From Lacticaseibacillus zeae DSM 20178 = KCTC 3804 (GTDB lineage: Bacteria > Bacillota > Bacilli > Lactobacillales > Lactobacillaceae): 39,811 nucleotides of DNA. A model generated the notes under the pieces. It saw only the letters and a list, made by a program, of their open reading frames with translations. It was not told where the DNA came from and did no database searches. The translations under genes and the position numbers were made by a program. Positions 7,282-15,618 of the stretch are shown here, piece after piece. Within the stretch, counting starts at the first letter, position 1; each line of letters starts with the position of its first letter. The DNA is taken from contig NZ_BACQ01000001.1 of the NCBI RefSeq assembly GCF_000260435.1, forward strand, positions 1 through 39,811, in the 5' to 3' direction.

Positions 7282-7452
7282 ATGGCAACATGGCTGATTG
7301 GCAGTGTCGTCGTTTTGGCGATCGTTCTCGTCTTATATCGCACTTTTTTTCGAAAAAACAAAGCAGGCGGTTGCGGCCAATGTGAAGATGTTGGCTGTCC
7401 GTTGATTGATCAGGCCAAAATGGTTCAGGCCAACAAACGGCGTAAAGCATAG
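7282..7452 (+). CDS. FeoB-associated Cys-rich membrane protein
   Basis: A 56-residue protein in the place where feoC stands in enterobacteria. It begins MATWLIGSVVVLAIVLVLY, a single hydrophobic helix (about 3-20). A short basic stretch and a cysteine cluster, GGCGQCEDVGCPL (Cys near 31, 34 and 39), follow, then a basic tail. That is the layout of the FeoB-associated Cys-rich membrane protein family. ATG at 7282 follows AAAGGAG by 11 bases. It starts 17 bp after feoB and ends the operon. A role in Fe2+ handling, such as an iron- or redox-sensing accessory, is inferred from context. No terminator is obvious in 7453-7500. Confidence 0.85.
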   Translation: MATWLIGSVVVLAIVLVLYRTFFRKNKAGGCGQCEDVGCPLIDQAKMVQANKRRKA

Positions 7453-7556
7453 CGAGTTTCAATGCCGCTTGAGTGGTAAGTGAATGTGGTTTGTGATTGA
7501 AATAGCCTTTGTGATCCGGTGAATTTTTAAAACTCGCGTTGCTAAAGTGAACTATG

Positions 7557-7585
7557 TATAATTGAGTTGTGAAAGCCTTTACAAA
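7557..7585 (+). promoter_or_regulatory. pckA -10 box and cre-like catabolite site
   Basis: TATAAT (7557-7562), without a clear -35, is followed closely by the near-palindrome TTGTGAAAGCCTTTACAA (7568-7585). The core TGAAAGCCTTTACA fits the CcpA cre consensus TGNAANCGNTNNCA with one mismatch (C for G at position 8). Its place just after the likely transcription start suits repression by glucose, which is usual for gluconeogenic pckA. Inference from consensus. Confidence 0.5.
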
Positions 7586-7700
7586 AAACGACTGAACGTA
7601 CATTGTTTGCGCTTCGGCGACCGTTGCATAAAACGGAGGAGATAGCGGCGCAGGGGTAAGAACCATTGCGGTGTACCGGATGTACAAGGGGGATGCAACC

Positions 7701-9359
7701 ATGACAACAAAACAACAATTTCCGAGCAGTGAGGTGACCGCAGCGAGTGGCTATTTTTCACCACTCAAAGCGACCGTCGAGACGGCATTTTATGGCACAA
7801 ATGTCCAGCCGGTGACCACATTGACAGAGGCATACGAATTGGCCAAAGCCGCACCAGGTGTCATCATCACGGATTTGCCGATTCAGCATGCCAGTGATCT
7901 CGGGCTGCCTGAAGACGCCCGTATCTTGGTTGCAAATGACGGTCAAGTTGTCGGTCGGACCGCTGCTGCCCGGCGGATTATCGGACAGCCTGGTGTTGAT
8001 GCGGGCACGATGGCAAAAGTTGCGCGTGAAGCCGTATTTCAAGGCAGCCGTAAGCGGTTCTTGAGTGGCCGGGTTGTGGTTGGTCTATCACCGGATTTTT
8101 CTGTTGAAGCGCATATGATGTTGCCTGAAGCCTACGCGAATAACCTCTACAGCTATTTATTGAACTTTCAAATCATGACGGATGAAGCCAAAAAGCACTA
8201 CGCCCAGTCGCGCCCGCTTCCAGAAGATGACCTTTATCTTTATGCCGATCCTGATTGGCACGATCCGGCGTATCCGGATGGCCTGGCGATTTTTGATCCG
8301 CTACACAATGCGGCGATTATCTTGGGCTTACGCTATTTTGGCGAATTGAAAAAAGGCACCTTGACGTTGGCGTGGGCGACGGCACATCGAAATGGCTTTG
8401 TTGCCTGTCACGGTGGGATGAAACAGTATCAGCGGCAAGATGGGACGTATACGATGGCAGCGTTTGGTCTGTCTGGCTCGGGTAAATCAACGATCACACT
8501 GACCAGTCACGGTGATCGTTATCCAGTTAAAGTGCTACACGACGACGCGTTCGTCATTGATCGCCAAACCGGCGCCACGACTGCGCTGGAACCGGCATAT
8601 TTTGACAAGACTCAGGATTATCCGTTAAGCGATCCAGGAATTCGGTATTTTCTGACAGTGCAAAATGTGGGCGTTACTTTGGATGACCAAGGCCGAAAGA
8701 CATTAGTCACCGAGGATATTCGTAATGGTAACGGGCGGACGGTCAAGTCGCGGTATGTGACGCCAAATCGGGTCGATCATCTGACTGAAAGTATTGACGC
8801 GGTTTTCTGGATCATGAAAGACGACACGTTGCCACCGGTTATCCGGATTGAGAATCCTGACTTGGCAGCGGCATTTGGGGCAACGTTAGCGACTAAGCGA
8901 TCAACTGCCGAAAACGTCGGGGCTCATGTGGACCGCGATCAGTTGGTCATTGAACCGTTTGCCAATCCGTTTCGTTGTTATCCGCTAGCCGAAGACTACC
9001 AGGATTTTTATGAACTCTTTCAGGAACGTGGCACGACTTGTTACATTCTCAATACCGGTTTTTACCGCGGGAAAAAAGTGAAACCGGCTGACACGTTGGA
9101 TGCAATTGCGGCGATTGTAGATGGTACTGCACAATTTCAACCATTTGGGCCGTTACCAGATATGAGTTATTTGGTGTTACCAGCCTTTAAAGTAGACTTT
9201 ACGGCCCCTGATTATCGGGCTTTGTTGCGCAAGCGGTTGGAAGCTCGCCTAGCATTTTTGGCCACCAAAGAGACAGCCGATGGTGGCTATGATAAGTTGC
9301 CGGAAGCTGCCACTCACGCACTGGAAAAGATTCTTACCGCGCTTTCAGAGTCGGACTGA
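7701..9359 (+). CDS. pckA: ATP-dependent phosphoenolpyruvate carboxykinase family protein
   Basis: A 552-residue protein of the ATP-type PEP carboxykinase fold, which interconverts oxaloacetate + ATP and PEP + CO2 + ADP. Kinase-1a P-loop GLSGSGKS is at 256-263. The kinase-2/metal motif HDDAF is at 280-284. An Arg-Tyr-x-Thr-Pro-Asn-Arg stretch near 352 aligns with the adenine/ATP-binding region. The N-terminus is somewhat diverged, and the length is close to the usual 530-540. ATG 7701 is chosen because AAGGGGG (7686-7692) lies 8 bases before it; the frame extends to 7671 without a ribosome site. It stands alone. A cre-like site at 7568-7585 suggests carbon catabolite control. In lactobacilli without a full TCA cycle it probably supplies PEP from C4 acids or works anaplerotically. 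Confidence 0.88.
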   Translation: MTTKQQFPSSEVTAASGYFSPLKATVETAFYGTNVQPVTTLTEAYELAKAAPGVIITDLPIQHASDLGLPEDARILVANDGQVVGRTAAARRIIGQPGVDAGTMAKVAREAVFQGSRKRFLSGRVVVGLSPDFSVEAHMMLPEAYANNLYSYLLNFQIMTDEAKKHYAQSRPLPEDDLYLYADPDWHDPAYPDGLAIFDPLHNAAIILGLRYFGELKKGTLTLAWATAHRNGFVACHGGMKQYQRQDGTYTMAAFGLSGSGKSTITLTSHGDRYPVKVLHDDAFVIDRQTGATTALEPAYFDKTQDYPLSDPGIRYFLTVQNVGVTLDDQGRKTLVTEDIRNGNGRTVKSRYVTPNRVDHLTESIDAVFWIMKDDTLPPVIRIENPDLAAAFGATLATKRSTAENVGAHVDRDQLVIEPFANPFRCYPLAEDYQDFYELFQERGTTCYILNTGFYRGKKVKPADTLDAIAAIVDGTAQFQPFGPLPDMSYLVLPAFKVDFTAPDYRALLRKRLEARLAFLATKETADGGYDKLPEAATHALEKILTALSESD

Positions 9360-9510
9360 CTTTTGGCGTTCAGGTGCGACATAACAAAAGGCAAACTCAA
9401 TTTCCATCATTGCACGCTCGCTTAAAATAAGGGATAGTATAAACGACAGGACATACGCTTCGTATCAATTGCATGACAGCGGCACTAGGCCATTTATGGA
9501 GGATATGCGT

Positions 9511-9828
9511 ATGGCAATTCATTTTGTAGTTTACGAAAAGCCCCATTGCGAAGCTTGCCGGTTGACGCGGCGCTGGCTGTTGACGCATCATCAGCGTTTT
9601 CGCACGACTAATCGCCGCGGTGAAACGAATTTGGTGGATCCCAATTCGGACGATCCACTCAAGCGTGCTTGGAGTGCGCAAAAAGTGGTGAAGTTTCGGC
9701 AGGATGGTTATGATCGCTTCCCAATTGTGCGGGTGCGCGACGATGAAACCGGGGATGTCTTGGCCACCTGGAATGGTTTTCATCCCGAGGCTCTCGCAAG
9801 CTGGGCAGCGATTAATCGGCTAGGATAA
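9511..9828 (+). CDS. Glutaredoxin-like protein (CEAC)
   Basis: A 105-residue thioredoxin-fold protein. The redox pair is in HCEAC (Cys 12 and 15), at the start of helix 1 after a short beta strand (MAIHFVVYEK). A Phe-Pro-Ile-Val strand with cis-Pro near 71 and a Trp-Asn-Gly-Phe segment near 90 complete the glutaredoxin/NrdH pattern. The stretch around 29-60 is unusually basic and longer than in NrdH. ATG at 9511 is chosen because GGAGGA (9498-9503) is 7 bases upstream; ATG 9505 would be too close. It is a single gene ended by the terminator at 9889-9931. Partner unknown. Confidence 0.75.
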   Translation: MAIHFVVYEKPHCEACRLTRRWLLTHHQRFRTTNRRGETNLVDPNSDDPLKRAWSAQKVVKFRQDGYDRFPIVRVRDDETGDVLATWNGFHPEALASWAAINRLG

Positions 9829-9888
9829 TCAACATGCCGGCGATGCACGCGGGCGAATAGTGCGGGAGAGTTAATCCGCAAATACAAC

Positions 9889-9931
9889 AAAGACGCTAGC
9901 GACAAATCTCTTTGATCGCTAGCGTCTTTTT
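9889..9931. terminator. Bidirectional terminator
   Basis: AAAGACGCTAGCGA and TCGCTAGCGTCTTT form a perfect 14-bp stem with a 13-base loop, with A on the left and five T on the right. It separates the convergent glutaredoxin-like gene and the symporter pseudogene. Confidence 0.93.
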
Positions 9932-9978
9932 GATGGCGTTTTAAAATACAGCCGACAACCGCTCGAAACAACTTTGGC

Positions 9979-11410
9979 TCAAGACTGAGCGGCTTTCTTT
10001 TGAGCTGCAGCAGTTTTGGCTGCGAGCTCGGCATACATTTTGGTGCGGGCTTCGCCTTGCAGCGGGTATTGCTTGGTCAACAGATAGGCGACAAACGAGA
10101 AAATGGCCGGTAAACCAAACAACACGACGCCTAAACTCTGAAGCAGACTATCAGGTACCTGCGCCGCTTTTTCAAGGGTTTGCGCGTTGTACCCGACGAG
10201 TAAGAGTGCTGCGCCGACGCCAATTGTAGCCAGTCCGGACTGAAGTTTCTGTAAGAACATGTTGACCGCGTTGATGGTAGCTTCCATCCCTGAATTCAGC
10301 TTGAGGCGATTGTAATCCATCGTCTCCATGATGATCAGGTTGGCGGGAACAAACTGTGCGCCAGCAAGCGTCATGACAATCCCAATCAGGATGTAGAACA
10401 GCCAAGGATTGTGGATCACCTGAAACTCATTGATGGCGAACATTAAGAGCAGGAACGGTGCCATGCCTAAATAGCAAAGTTGGATCCCGCGAAGTGCCGA
10501 CATATATTTCATGGCCTTTTGCGAGATGAATGTCCCACCAACCAACGTGACCAAGGTTAACAAGCCAAAATACATAGACTGAATCCCTAGATTAGCCACG
10601 CCAAATGCGTATTTGATGTAGTACAGGGATGTCGCGGTGAGCAAGGCCCAGACAAAGCCGCCGACAAAGGTAAAGTACAAGTTGACCCGAAAAGGCTTGT
10701 TGATCTTCACCATCCGGCCGATATCCCGCAGTTTCGGTGGCTTGGTGCCTTCAGCAACTGGCCCTTCTTTGACCATGAAGCCGCCGATCAAGGCAATAAT
10801 CAAAAATGGAATGACGATCACGTCGACCGTCAGCGGGATATTGGGACTCTTCTTAGTTCCAAGAAAGGTGGCAATGGCCATGAAGAAGGCAAATACGACA
10901 CCGACCACGTTACTGGTAATTCGGGGCCATGAAATAAGTTTGGAGCGAATTTCCTGATCTGCGGACATCGTACTGGTCAACGGCACGGTGACGATGATCG
11001 TATAAGCAAGCATAAACAAAAAATAGACAACATAAAGGTAAACTTCCTTGCCAAAATCACTGATGCCTTGAGGAATGTGAAACAGCATCATGCCCAAGAT
11101 GCCTGCAAAAAAAAGTGCCTGCCAGTACATAGGGCTTGAACTTGCCCCAGCGGGTTCGCGGGGAAATATCGATTACATAACCTGTCCACAGATCATTCAC
11201 CGCATCCCAAAGCCGACCCACAAATAATAAGGTCGTTGCAACAGCTGCCGCTTTACCTGGAACGCCTGTATAAATCCCGGAATAATCGGTAATAAACATC
11301 ATTAAGACAGCCGTATAAAGATAGTACGCCGTTGTGCTAATGAGCCCCATGGTATTGATTCCAAAAAAAGTACGCGGATCAAGGGGGTAGTTCTTTGGAT
11401 AGTCTTTCAA
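9979..11410 (-). pseudogene. GPH-family sugar:cation symporter, frameshifted at a homopolymer
   Basis: Two minus-strand frames together encode a normal 12-helix glycoside-pentoside-hexuronide symporter (MFS superfamily, as in XynP/UidB). The first part runs from TTG 11410 (preceded by GGAGGG 8 bases upstream) to about 11108, and ends with the family's loop RTRWGKFKPYVLAGTFF. The second resumes with FAGILGMMLFHI and continues to the stop at 9979. The shift falls in a run of eight A (11107-11114 on the plus strand). With seven, the frame reads straight through: 1431 nt, 476 residues, the normal length. It is either a true loss-of-function mutation, a slippage (phase-variable) site or a sequencing error. 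Substrate unknown; a glycoside or pentoside is likely from family and cre-like sites upstream. Confidence 0.85.
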
Positions 11411-11477
11411 TGTTTGCACCCTCCAAAAAGGAATAACGGTCATGACGCGTCATACGGGATAAGCTTCACTCAACCGA

Positions 11478-11489
11478 TGAAGCGCTTAA
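11478..11489 (-). promoter_or_regulatory. AAGCGCTT operator-like palindrome in the symporter leader
   Basis: TGAAGCGCTTAA, centred on AAGCGCTT, lies between the predicted promoter and the TTG start of the symporter, where a LacI-family repressor or CcpA would act as a roadblock. Only the core matches cre. Confidence 0.4.
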
Positions 11490-11523
11490 CCTCAAGCAGT
11501 GCCCGCATCATGCTCTCTCTTCG

Positions 11524-11552
11524 ATTATAGGTGATGTTGTGAAAACTTGCTA
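11524..11552 (-). promoter_or_regulatory. Promoter of the symporter pseudogene
   Basis: On the minus strand: -35 TAGCAA (11552-11547), 17-bp spacer, -10 TATAAT (11529-11524), about 114 bp before the TTG start. Confidence 0.6.
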
Positions 11553-11693
11553 TTAACTCCCTTCGTTAAAATAAAATAAGTTATAACAACGTTGAAATAA
11601 GAATCTTTATAGCCAGTATTTGCACGATTGTTGAGGAATATTGAAATATAAGTTCAAAATATTTAAAAAATATTTTCGTTATCTTATTTTTGA

Positions 11694-11709
11694 TGGAAGC
11701 GCTTAGCCA
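11694..11709. promoter_or_regulatory. cre-like site
   Basis: TGGAAGCGCTTAGCCA contains the AAGCGCTT core between TGG and CCA and resembles a CcpA catabolite-responsive element. It lies 142 bp upstream of the symporter promoter, in a 573-bp AT-rich gap (11411-11983) between divergent genes. Apart from this site, two promoters and the 11478 palindrome, I see nothing in that gap. Confidence 0.4.
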
Positions 11710-11909
11710 ACAAAAGACGTGTTGCAGTCAGGATGTCAAGACAGGGGGCTTGCGCGTTGATAAGTTCAGTTTTCACAAAAAGATACATTGCGTACAATGT
11801 CAAAGAAAAGGGTTTTCACAGACTGGTGTAATGTATGCAAAGTCCACTAATAATGGCCTTTAAACGGGTTATATAACGTTAGGTATTTAAATATTAGTCA
11901 ATAATTATA

Positions 11910-11937
11910 TTGATTATAAGCCATTAACACGTATAAT
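11910..11937 (+). promoter_or_regulatory. Promoter of the gene at 11984
   Basis: -35 TTGATT (11910-11915), 16-bp spacer, -10 TATAAT (11932-11937), 46 bp before the start codon. Confidence 0.65.
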
Positions 11938-11983
11938 TAAGTGTGTAAGTTGATGAACGCACAAGATTAGGAGGGACTTTTAA

Positions 11984-12406
11984 ATGTACGCGACGAGCAA
12001 TGCACCTAGTTATGTTGAAGTAATTAATCAGAATCTGGAACGGCTCCTTGTTTTTGAGACAGTTTTCAAAGAATACGTCCACACATGCAAGAACATCGAG
12101 AAGGGCAATTGCTATGCCAGCGAAAGTCTCGATCGGTTGCGTGTGTATTTCACCAAAAATGTGATTAAGTTCTGCAGTTTCGTTGACAGCGTTGATGCTG
12201 AAGCTGCACCGTGCAATTATGCAGCCTTTCATCGTGTGTTGGTCAGCGGCTTGCGTGGCATTCGCAGCGGGGTGTTAGACACTCTTCAGGCGATTGGCCC
12301 GGATCAAATCGATCACGAACGCTTCGATGCAGGTTTGGCTGAACAGCAGGCTGCTCGTGCGCAGATCGATTCGGCCTTTTCCAAGATCCTTGATCCGATT
12401 TTTTAG
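11984..12406 (+). CDS. Small helical protein of unknown function
   Basis: A 140-residue soluble protein with no signal peptide or membrane helix, predicted almost wholly alpha-helical. ATG at 11984 follows AGGAGGGAC by about 8 bases. It has three scattered Cys in the first half. It shows a weak but repeated likeness to the protein at 39080-39517: both have a Pro then His-Arg-x-Leu near the middle, a Phe-(Asn/Asp)-Ala followed by a Gln-rich helix, and end in a Lys-Ile segment. They may be distant paralogues. The gene at 12457 follows by 50 bp. Function not recognised. Confidence 0.75.
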   Translation: MYATSNAPSYVEVINQNLERLLVFETVFKEYVHTCKNIEKGNCYASESLDRLRVYFTKNVIKFCSFVDSVDAEAAPCNYAAFHRVLVSGLRGIRSGVLDTLQAIGPDQIDHERFDAGLAEQQAARAQIDSAFSKILDPIF

Positions 12407-12456
12407 TCCGCTTCCCGGCTTCAATGTGGCATAATTGAAGCAGAGGGGGTGAGTGC

Positions 12457-12831
12457 TTGGCAGTTTGGCGCATGATGTTTGCCCGCCCGCAGTTTAAACA
12501 TCGCCAGATTAAACAAATGGTCGATGAACTAAGCCGAGAAGGTAATTTCGGGGGGATGCCGATTCACCATATCAGGCTGACGCGGCAAACCAAAGAACTT
12601 ATTTATGTGGATCTGGATTTTGAGCTAACATCTGGTTTGACGCAACCGTTGTTTGAACAAATGGCCAAGTATATTCTCGTTTCTGTTGCGGGATTGGCTC
12701 ACGCACCGCAACGGATCTATTTAATGGCAATGGCGAATCCTTTTTCCAAATTGAACATTACTTATTACATTTATCCGGATCATAGTTTGGACTTGATTTA
12801 TTGGCGACCGTTGCTCAGTGTGCCATCCTAA
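12457..12831 (+). CDS. Hypothetical protein
   Basis: A 124-residue soluble alpha/beta protein I do not recognise. Start TTG at 12457 is chosen because GAGGGGGTGAG ends 4-5 bases before it; ATG 12472 is the alternative but lies 22 bases from the ribosome site. Alternating hydrophobic strands (LIYVDLDFEL, IYLMAMANPF, ITYYIYP) suggest a small beta-rich fold. It follows the 11984 gene by 50 bp, perhaps as one transcript. No motif or localisation signal is visible. The 212 bp after it, up to 13043, hold a short T-run at 12865-12871 and the transporter leader. Confidence 0.65.
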   Translation: MAVWRMMFARPQFKHRQIKQMVDELSREGNFGGMPIHHIRLTRQTKELIYVDLDFELTSGLTQPLFEQMAKYILVSVAGLAHAPQRIYLMAMANPFSKLNITYYIYPDHSLDLIYWRPLLSVPS

Positions 12832-13043
12832 ATTGATCGGCACGGATCTATCGGAGGACCTCCTTTTTTTAGGCAGGTTCTTTTTATTTACGCAGGCGCC
12901 GCATTCTAAAAGCTGACTTTTTTGACAAATCGGCAACGTCTTAGGCTTTAGACCGATTATCAAGTAGCCGCTAAGTATGCTAAGATATGGCAAGTTATTT
13001 CATTTCAACGCCTTGCCATAGACAGCAAGAGGAGGAGCAAACG

Positions 13044-15362
13044 TTGCTAGAGCTAAAGCATATTAAAAAATATTACCAAACCGGTGACTACACCACGAAG
13101 GCCCTCGATGATGTTTCGGTTCAGTTTCGTGAACAGGAATTCGTAGCCATTCTTGGCCCCAGCGGCTCCGGGAAAACAACGCTGCTGAACGTGATTGGCG
13201 GCCTTGATCGCTACGATTCAGGCGATCTATTATTGCATGGTCGGTCCACCCAAAACTTCAAGGAATCTGATTGGGATGCTTATCGGAATAATTCTGTCGG
13301 GTTTATTTTTCAGAGTTATAACCTGATCATGCACCTGAGCATTTTGGAAAACGTCGAACTCGGCTTAACGTTGAGCGGCGTTTCTGCCAAGGAGCGGCGC
13401 AAAAAGGCAGAGGCCGCGCTGGTTAAAGTTGGCCTAAAAGAGCACATGGGCAAGCAGCCTAATCAGCTTTCCGGTGGGCAGATGCAGCGGGTGGCCATTG
13501 CTCGGGCGATTGTCTCGGAACCGTCGATTTTGTTGGCCGATGAGCCGACTGGTGCCTTGGACACCGAAACCAGTCAGGAAATCATGAAGTTGATTGCCGA
13601 CTTGTCGCGGGAGCGTTTGGTCATCATGGTGACGCACAATCCGCAACTGGCGCACGATTATGCCCAGCGGATTATCGAGTTCAAGGACGGCAAGATTCTC
13701 TCAGATTCGCGCCCGTATGATGCGGAAGAACAAGGCAGTCATTTTGATCTGCGCCGGACGAAAATGAGCTATTTGACGGCACTGAAGCTGTCCTTTACGA
13801 ACATTATGACCAAAAAAGGCCGCACTTTTCTAACGGCGTTTGCCTCCAGCATCGGGATCATTGGCATTGCGGTCGTCCTGGCGCTTTCATCGGGATTTCA
13901 AAAGCAGATTGATAATACTCAAGCGGAAACGTTGGCCCAATTTCCCATCACAATTTCAACGAACGCGACCAATCTGACGGCCGGTGCCCAGGATAATACC
14001 AAAACATCAACGTTTAAGACGACCAAAACGGTGCTGGCAAAGCAAAGTGCCAGTGACAAAGCGCAGCACACGAACAAATTAAATCAAAAGTATATTGATT
14101 ATGTGAATGGCATCAGCAAACGCCTGACCGACAACATTGGCTATACGTATGGCACCGGCATGAACTTACTGCGTGACGTCAACGGGAAGGTGAAGCCAGT
14201 CCAATTTTCAACAGCCAAACCGACAAATAACCAATCACAACGCGGCTTTTCCAGTGTCAGTTCATCGGTTTATCCCGTCGATCGCGAAGGCGGCACCAGT
14301 TATCTGAAGAAAAATTATGAAGTCGTTGCCGGAAGTTATCCCAAGAAAGACAGCGATGTCATTTTGATTGTTGATCGGGACAATTCAACGAATATTAACG
14401 CGTTGAAGAACCTTGGCTTTTCAGTTAAAAATGGTCAGAAGCTTAAGTTCAGCGATATTGTAGGAACAAAACTAAAGGCCATTGCCAATGATCACTACTA
14501 TCAAAATGTTGGTGGCAGTGTTTATGTGCCGACCAAGAACTATGCGGATGCGTACCAACAAAGTGACAATCGGGAGTTAACCGTGACCGGGGTATTGCGG
14601 ACGCGTTCCAAGACCAGTGACGGACTTTTGAGCCAAGGATTTGCATACTCTGATCGGTTAACCAAAGATCTGGTCGCGATGAATAAAGATTCTGCAGTTG
14701 TCAAAGCACAACGCAATAGTGATGTGAATATTTTCACCAATCAGGAAATTGACGATGCAACCAAAGATCAGCTGATCACCAGTTTAGGCGGCTCAGAAAC
14801 GCCAACGCAAATCACGATTTATCCGACGAGTTTCAAAGATAAGGATAAGATTCTCAGCTACCTGGATAAATTCAACCACGGCAAGAAAAAAGCCGATCAA
14901 GTCATTTACACGGATTTGGCGGGTACGATTTCGAGTATGACCGGTGGGATTATGTCGGCAATTACGATTGTCTTGGTCGCCTTTGCGGGGATTTCGCTGG
15001 TGACCTCGATGATTATGATTGCGATTCTGACGTATACCTCGGTTCTGGAGCGAACCAAGGAAATTGGGGTGCTTAAGGCGTTGGGTGCGCGGCGCAAGGA
15101 TGTGACGCGGGTCTTTGATGCCGAGACCATCATTCTCGGGGTGAGTTCCGGGGTACTGGGCATTATCATTGCCTGGCTTCTGACCTTCCCGATCAACGTC
15201 ATCTTATATAACATGACCCAGTTGCCGAACGTGGCGCAGCTGAATCCGATCCACGCGGTGATTCTGATCTTAATCAGTACGATTCTAACGGTTCTTGGCG
15301 GCCATATTCCAGCGCGCATGGCGGCCAATAAGGATGCAGCGATCGCGTTACGTGCTGATTAA
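13044..15362 (+). CDS. MacB-type ABC transporter, fused ATPase and permease
   Basis: A 772-residue fusion. The ATPase domain (about 1-225) has Walker [10 protein letters not shown] (38-46), signature [14 protein letters not shown] (142-155), Walker [13 protein letters not shown] (162-173) and the H-loop His in THNP (about 198). A permease follows: TM1 about 262-284, then a large Ser/Thr/Lys-rich outside domain of roughly 340 residues, then an FtsX-type three-helix end (about 636-765) with the [13 protein letters not shown] loop. This is MacB topology, i.e. mechanotransmission rather than bulk transport, often for antimicrobial peptides, lipoproteins or cell-wall signals. The start is TTG 13044, because GAGGAGGAG lies 4-12 bases upstream; the frame opens at 12987 without a ribosome site. 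No two-component system or partner protein is adjacent. Confidence 0.88.
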   Translation: MLELKHIKKYYQTGDYTTKALDDVSVQFREQEFVAILGPSGSGKTTLLNVIGGLDRYDSGDLLLHGRSTQNFKESDWDAYRNNSVGFIFQSYNLIMHLSILENVELGLTLSGVSAKERRKKAEAALVKVGLKEHMGKQPNQLSGGQMQRVAIARAIVSEPSILLADEPTGALDTETSQEIMKLIADLSRERLVIMVTHNPQLAHDYAQRIIEFKDGKILSDSRPYDAEEQGSHFDLRRTKMSYLTALKLSFTNIMTKKGRTFLTAFASSIGIIGIAVVLALSSGFQKQIDNTQAETLAQFPITISTNATNLTAGAQDNTKTSTFKTTKTVLAKQSASDKAQHTNKLNQKYIDYVNGISKRLTDNIGYTYGTGMNLLRDVNGKVKPVQFSTAKPTNNQSQRGFSSVSSSVYPVDREGGTSYLKKNYEVVAGSYPKKDSDVILIVDRDNSTNINALKNLGFSVKNGQKLKFSDIVGTKLKAIANDHYYQNVGGSVYVPTKNYADAYQQSDNRELTVTGVLRTRSKTSDGLLSQGFAYSDRLTKDLVAMNKDSAVVKAQRNSDVNIFTNQEIDDATKDQLITSLGGSETPTQITIYPTSFKDKDKILSYLDKFNHGKKKADQVIYTDLAGTISSMTGGIMSAITIVLVAFAGISLVTSMIMIAILTYTSVLERTKEIGVLKALGARRKDVTRVFDAETIILGVSSGVLGIIIAWLLTFPINVILYNMTQLPNVAQLNPIHAVILILISTILTVLGGHIPARMAANKDAAIALRAD

Positions 15363-15390
15363 TCTGTTCATCATCTAAGACTTCAATGTC

Positions 15391-15435
15391 AAAGCAAACG
15401 AACCTGCGAATAACGATGGGTGCGTTTGCTTTTTG
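15391..15435 (+). terminator. Terminator of the ABC transporter gene
   Basis: AAAGCAAACGAACC pairs with GGGTGCGTTTGCTTT (one mismatch), followed by TTTTTG. It lies 28 bases after the stop. Confidence 0.85.
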
Positions 15436-15497
15436 TTTTCCAATTGGGCCTATGTCCGGAAAGCTGACATTTGCAGAAGACGTAAAGTTGCATAAAT

Positions 15498-15526
15498 TTG
15501 TTTTGGGCGGGCGTAACTATTATAAT
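15498..15526 (+). promoter_or_regulatory. Promoter of the peptide transporter
   Basis: -35 TTGTTT (15498-15503), 17-bp spacer, -10 TATAAT (15521-15526). The transcript would carry an approximately 78-base leader with the small ORF at 15562. Confidence 0.7.
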
Positions 15527-15561
15527 GAAGATTCATTGATTGGCATTTTGAGGGAAGTGTC

Positions 15562-15618
15562 ATGAGAGCAGCTAGGAAGATTATTTTTCTAGCGAGAGGA
15601 TGTATTTCAATTGAATAA
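15562..15618 (+). CDS. Upstream small ORF overlapping the dtpT start
   Basis: An 18-codon ORF encoding MRAARKIIFLARGCISIE. ATG 15562 is preceded by GAGGGAAG with 5-base spacing, a proper ribosome site. Its stop TAA (15616-15618) lies past the TTG start of dtpT (15611), so the two frames overlap by 8 bases. The RNA between can form GCTAG/CTAGC (15571-15593). This arrangement suggests translational coupling or a sensing leader peptide, because dtpT starts at a weak TTG. Whether the peptide is made is unknown. Confidence 0.45.
   Translation: MRAARKIIFLARGCISIE

Noticed and set aside
7280-7702. A 140-codon minus-strand open frame
   Set aside because: It lies opposite the Cys-rich Feo gene and the pckA leader, and has neither a protein-like composition nor a ribosome site.
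9979-11130. The 383-codon frame as a complete, shorter transporter gene
   Set aside because: It lacks the first two or three helices and a ribosome site, and the missing N-terminus lies directly upstream in another frame, joined at a homopolymer.
11875-11884. TAACGTTAGG shared with the centre of the 32-bp palindrome
   Set aside because: Only one half and the centre match, with no symmetry on the other side. A chance match of ten bases is likely in AT-rich sequence.
12840-12871. Possible terminator with GGAGG-A-CCTCC followed by seven T
   Set aside because: The palindrome has a one-base centre and cannot form a loop without losing most of its pairs. At best it is a weak terminator.
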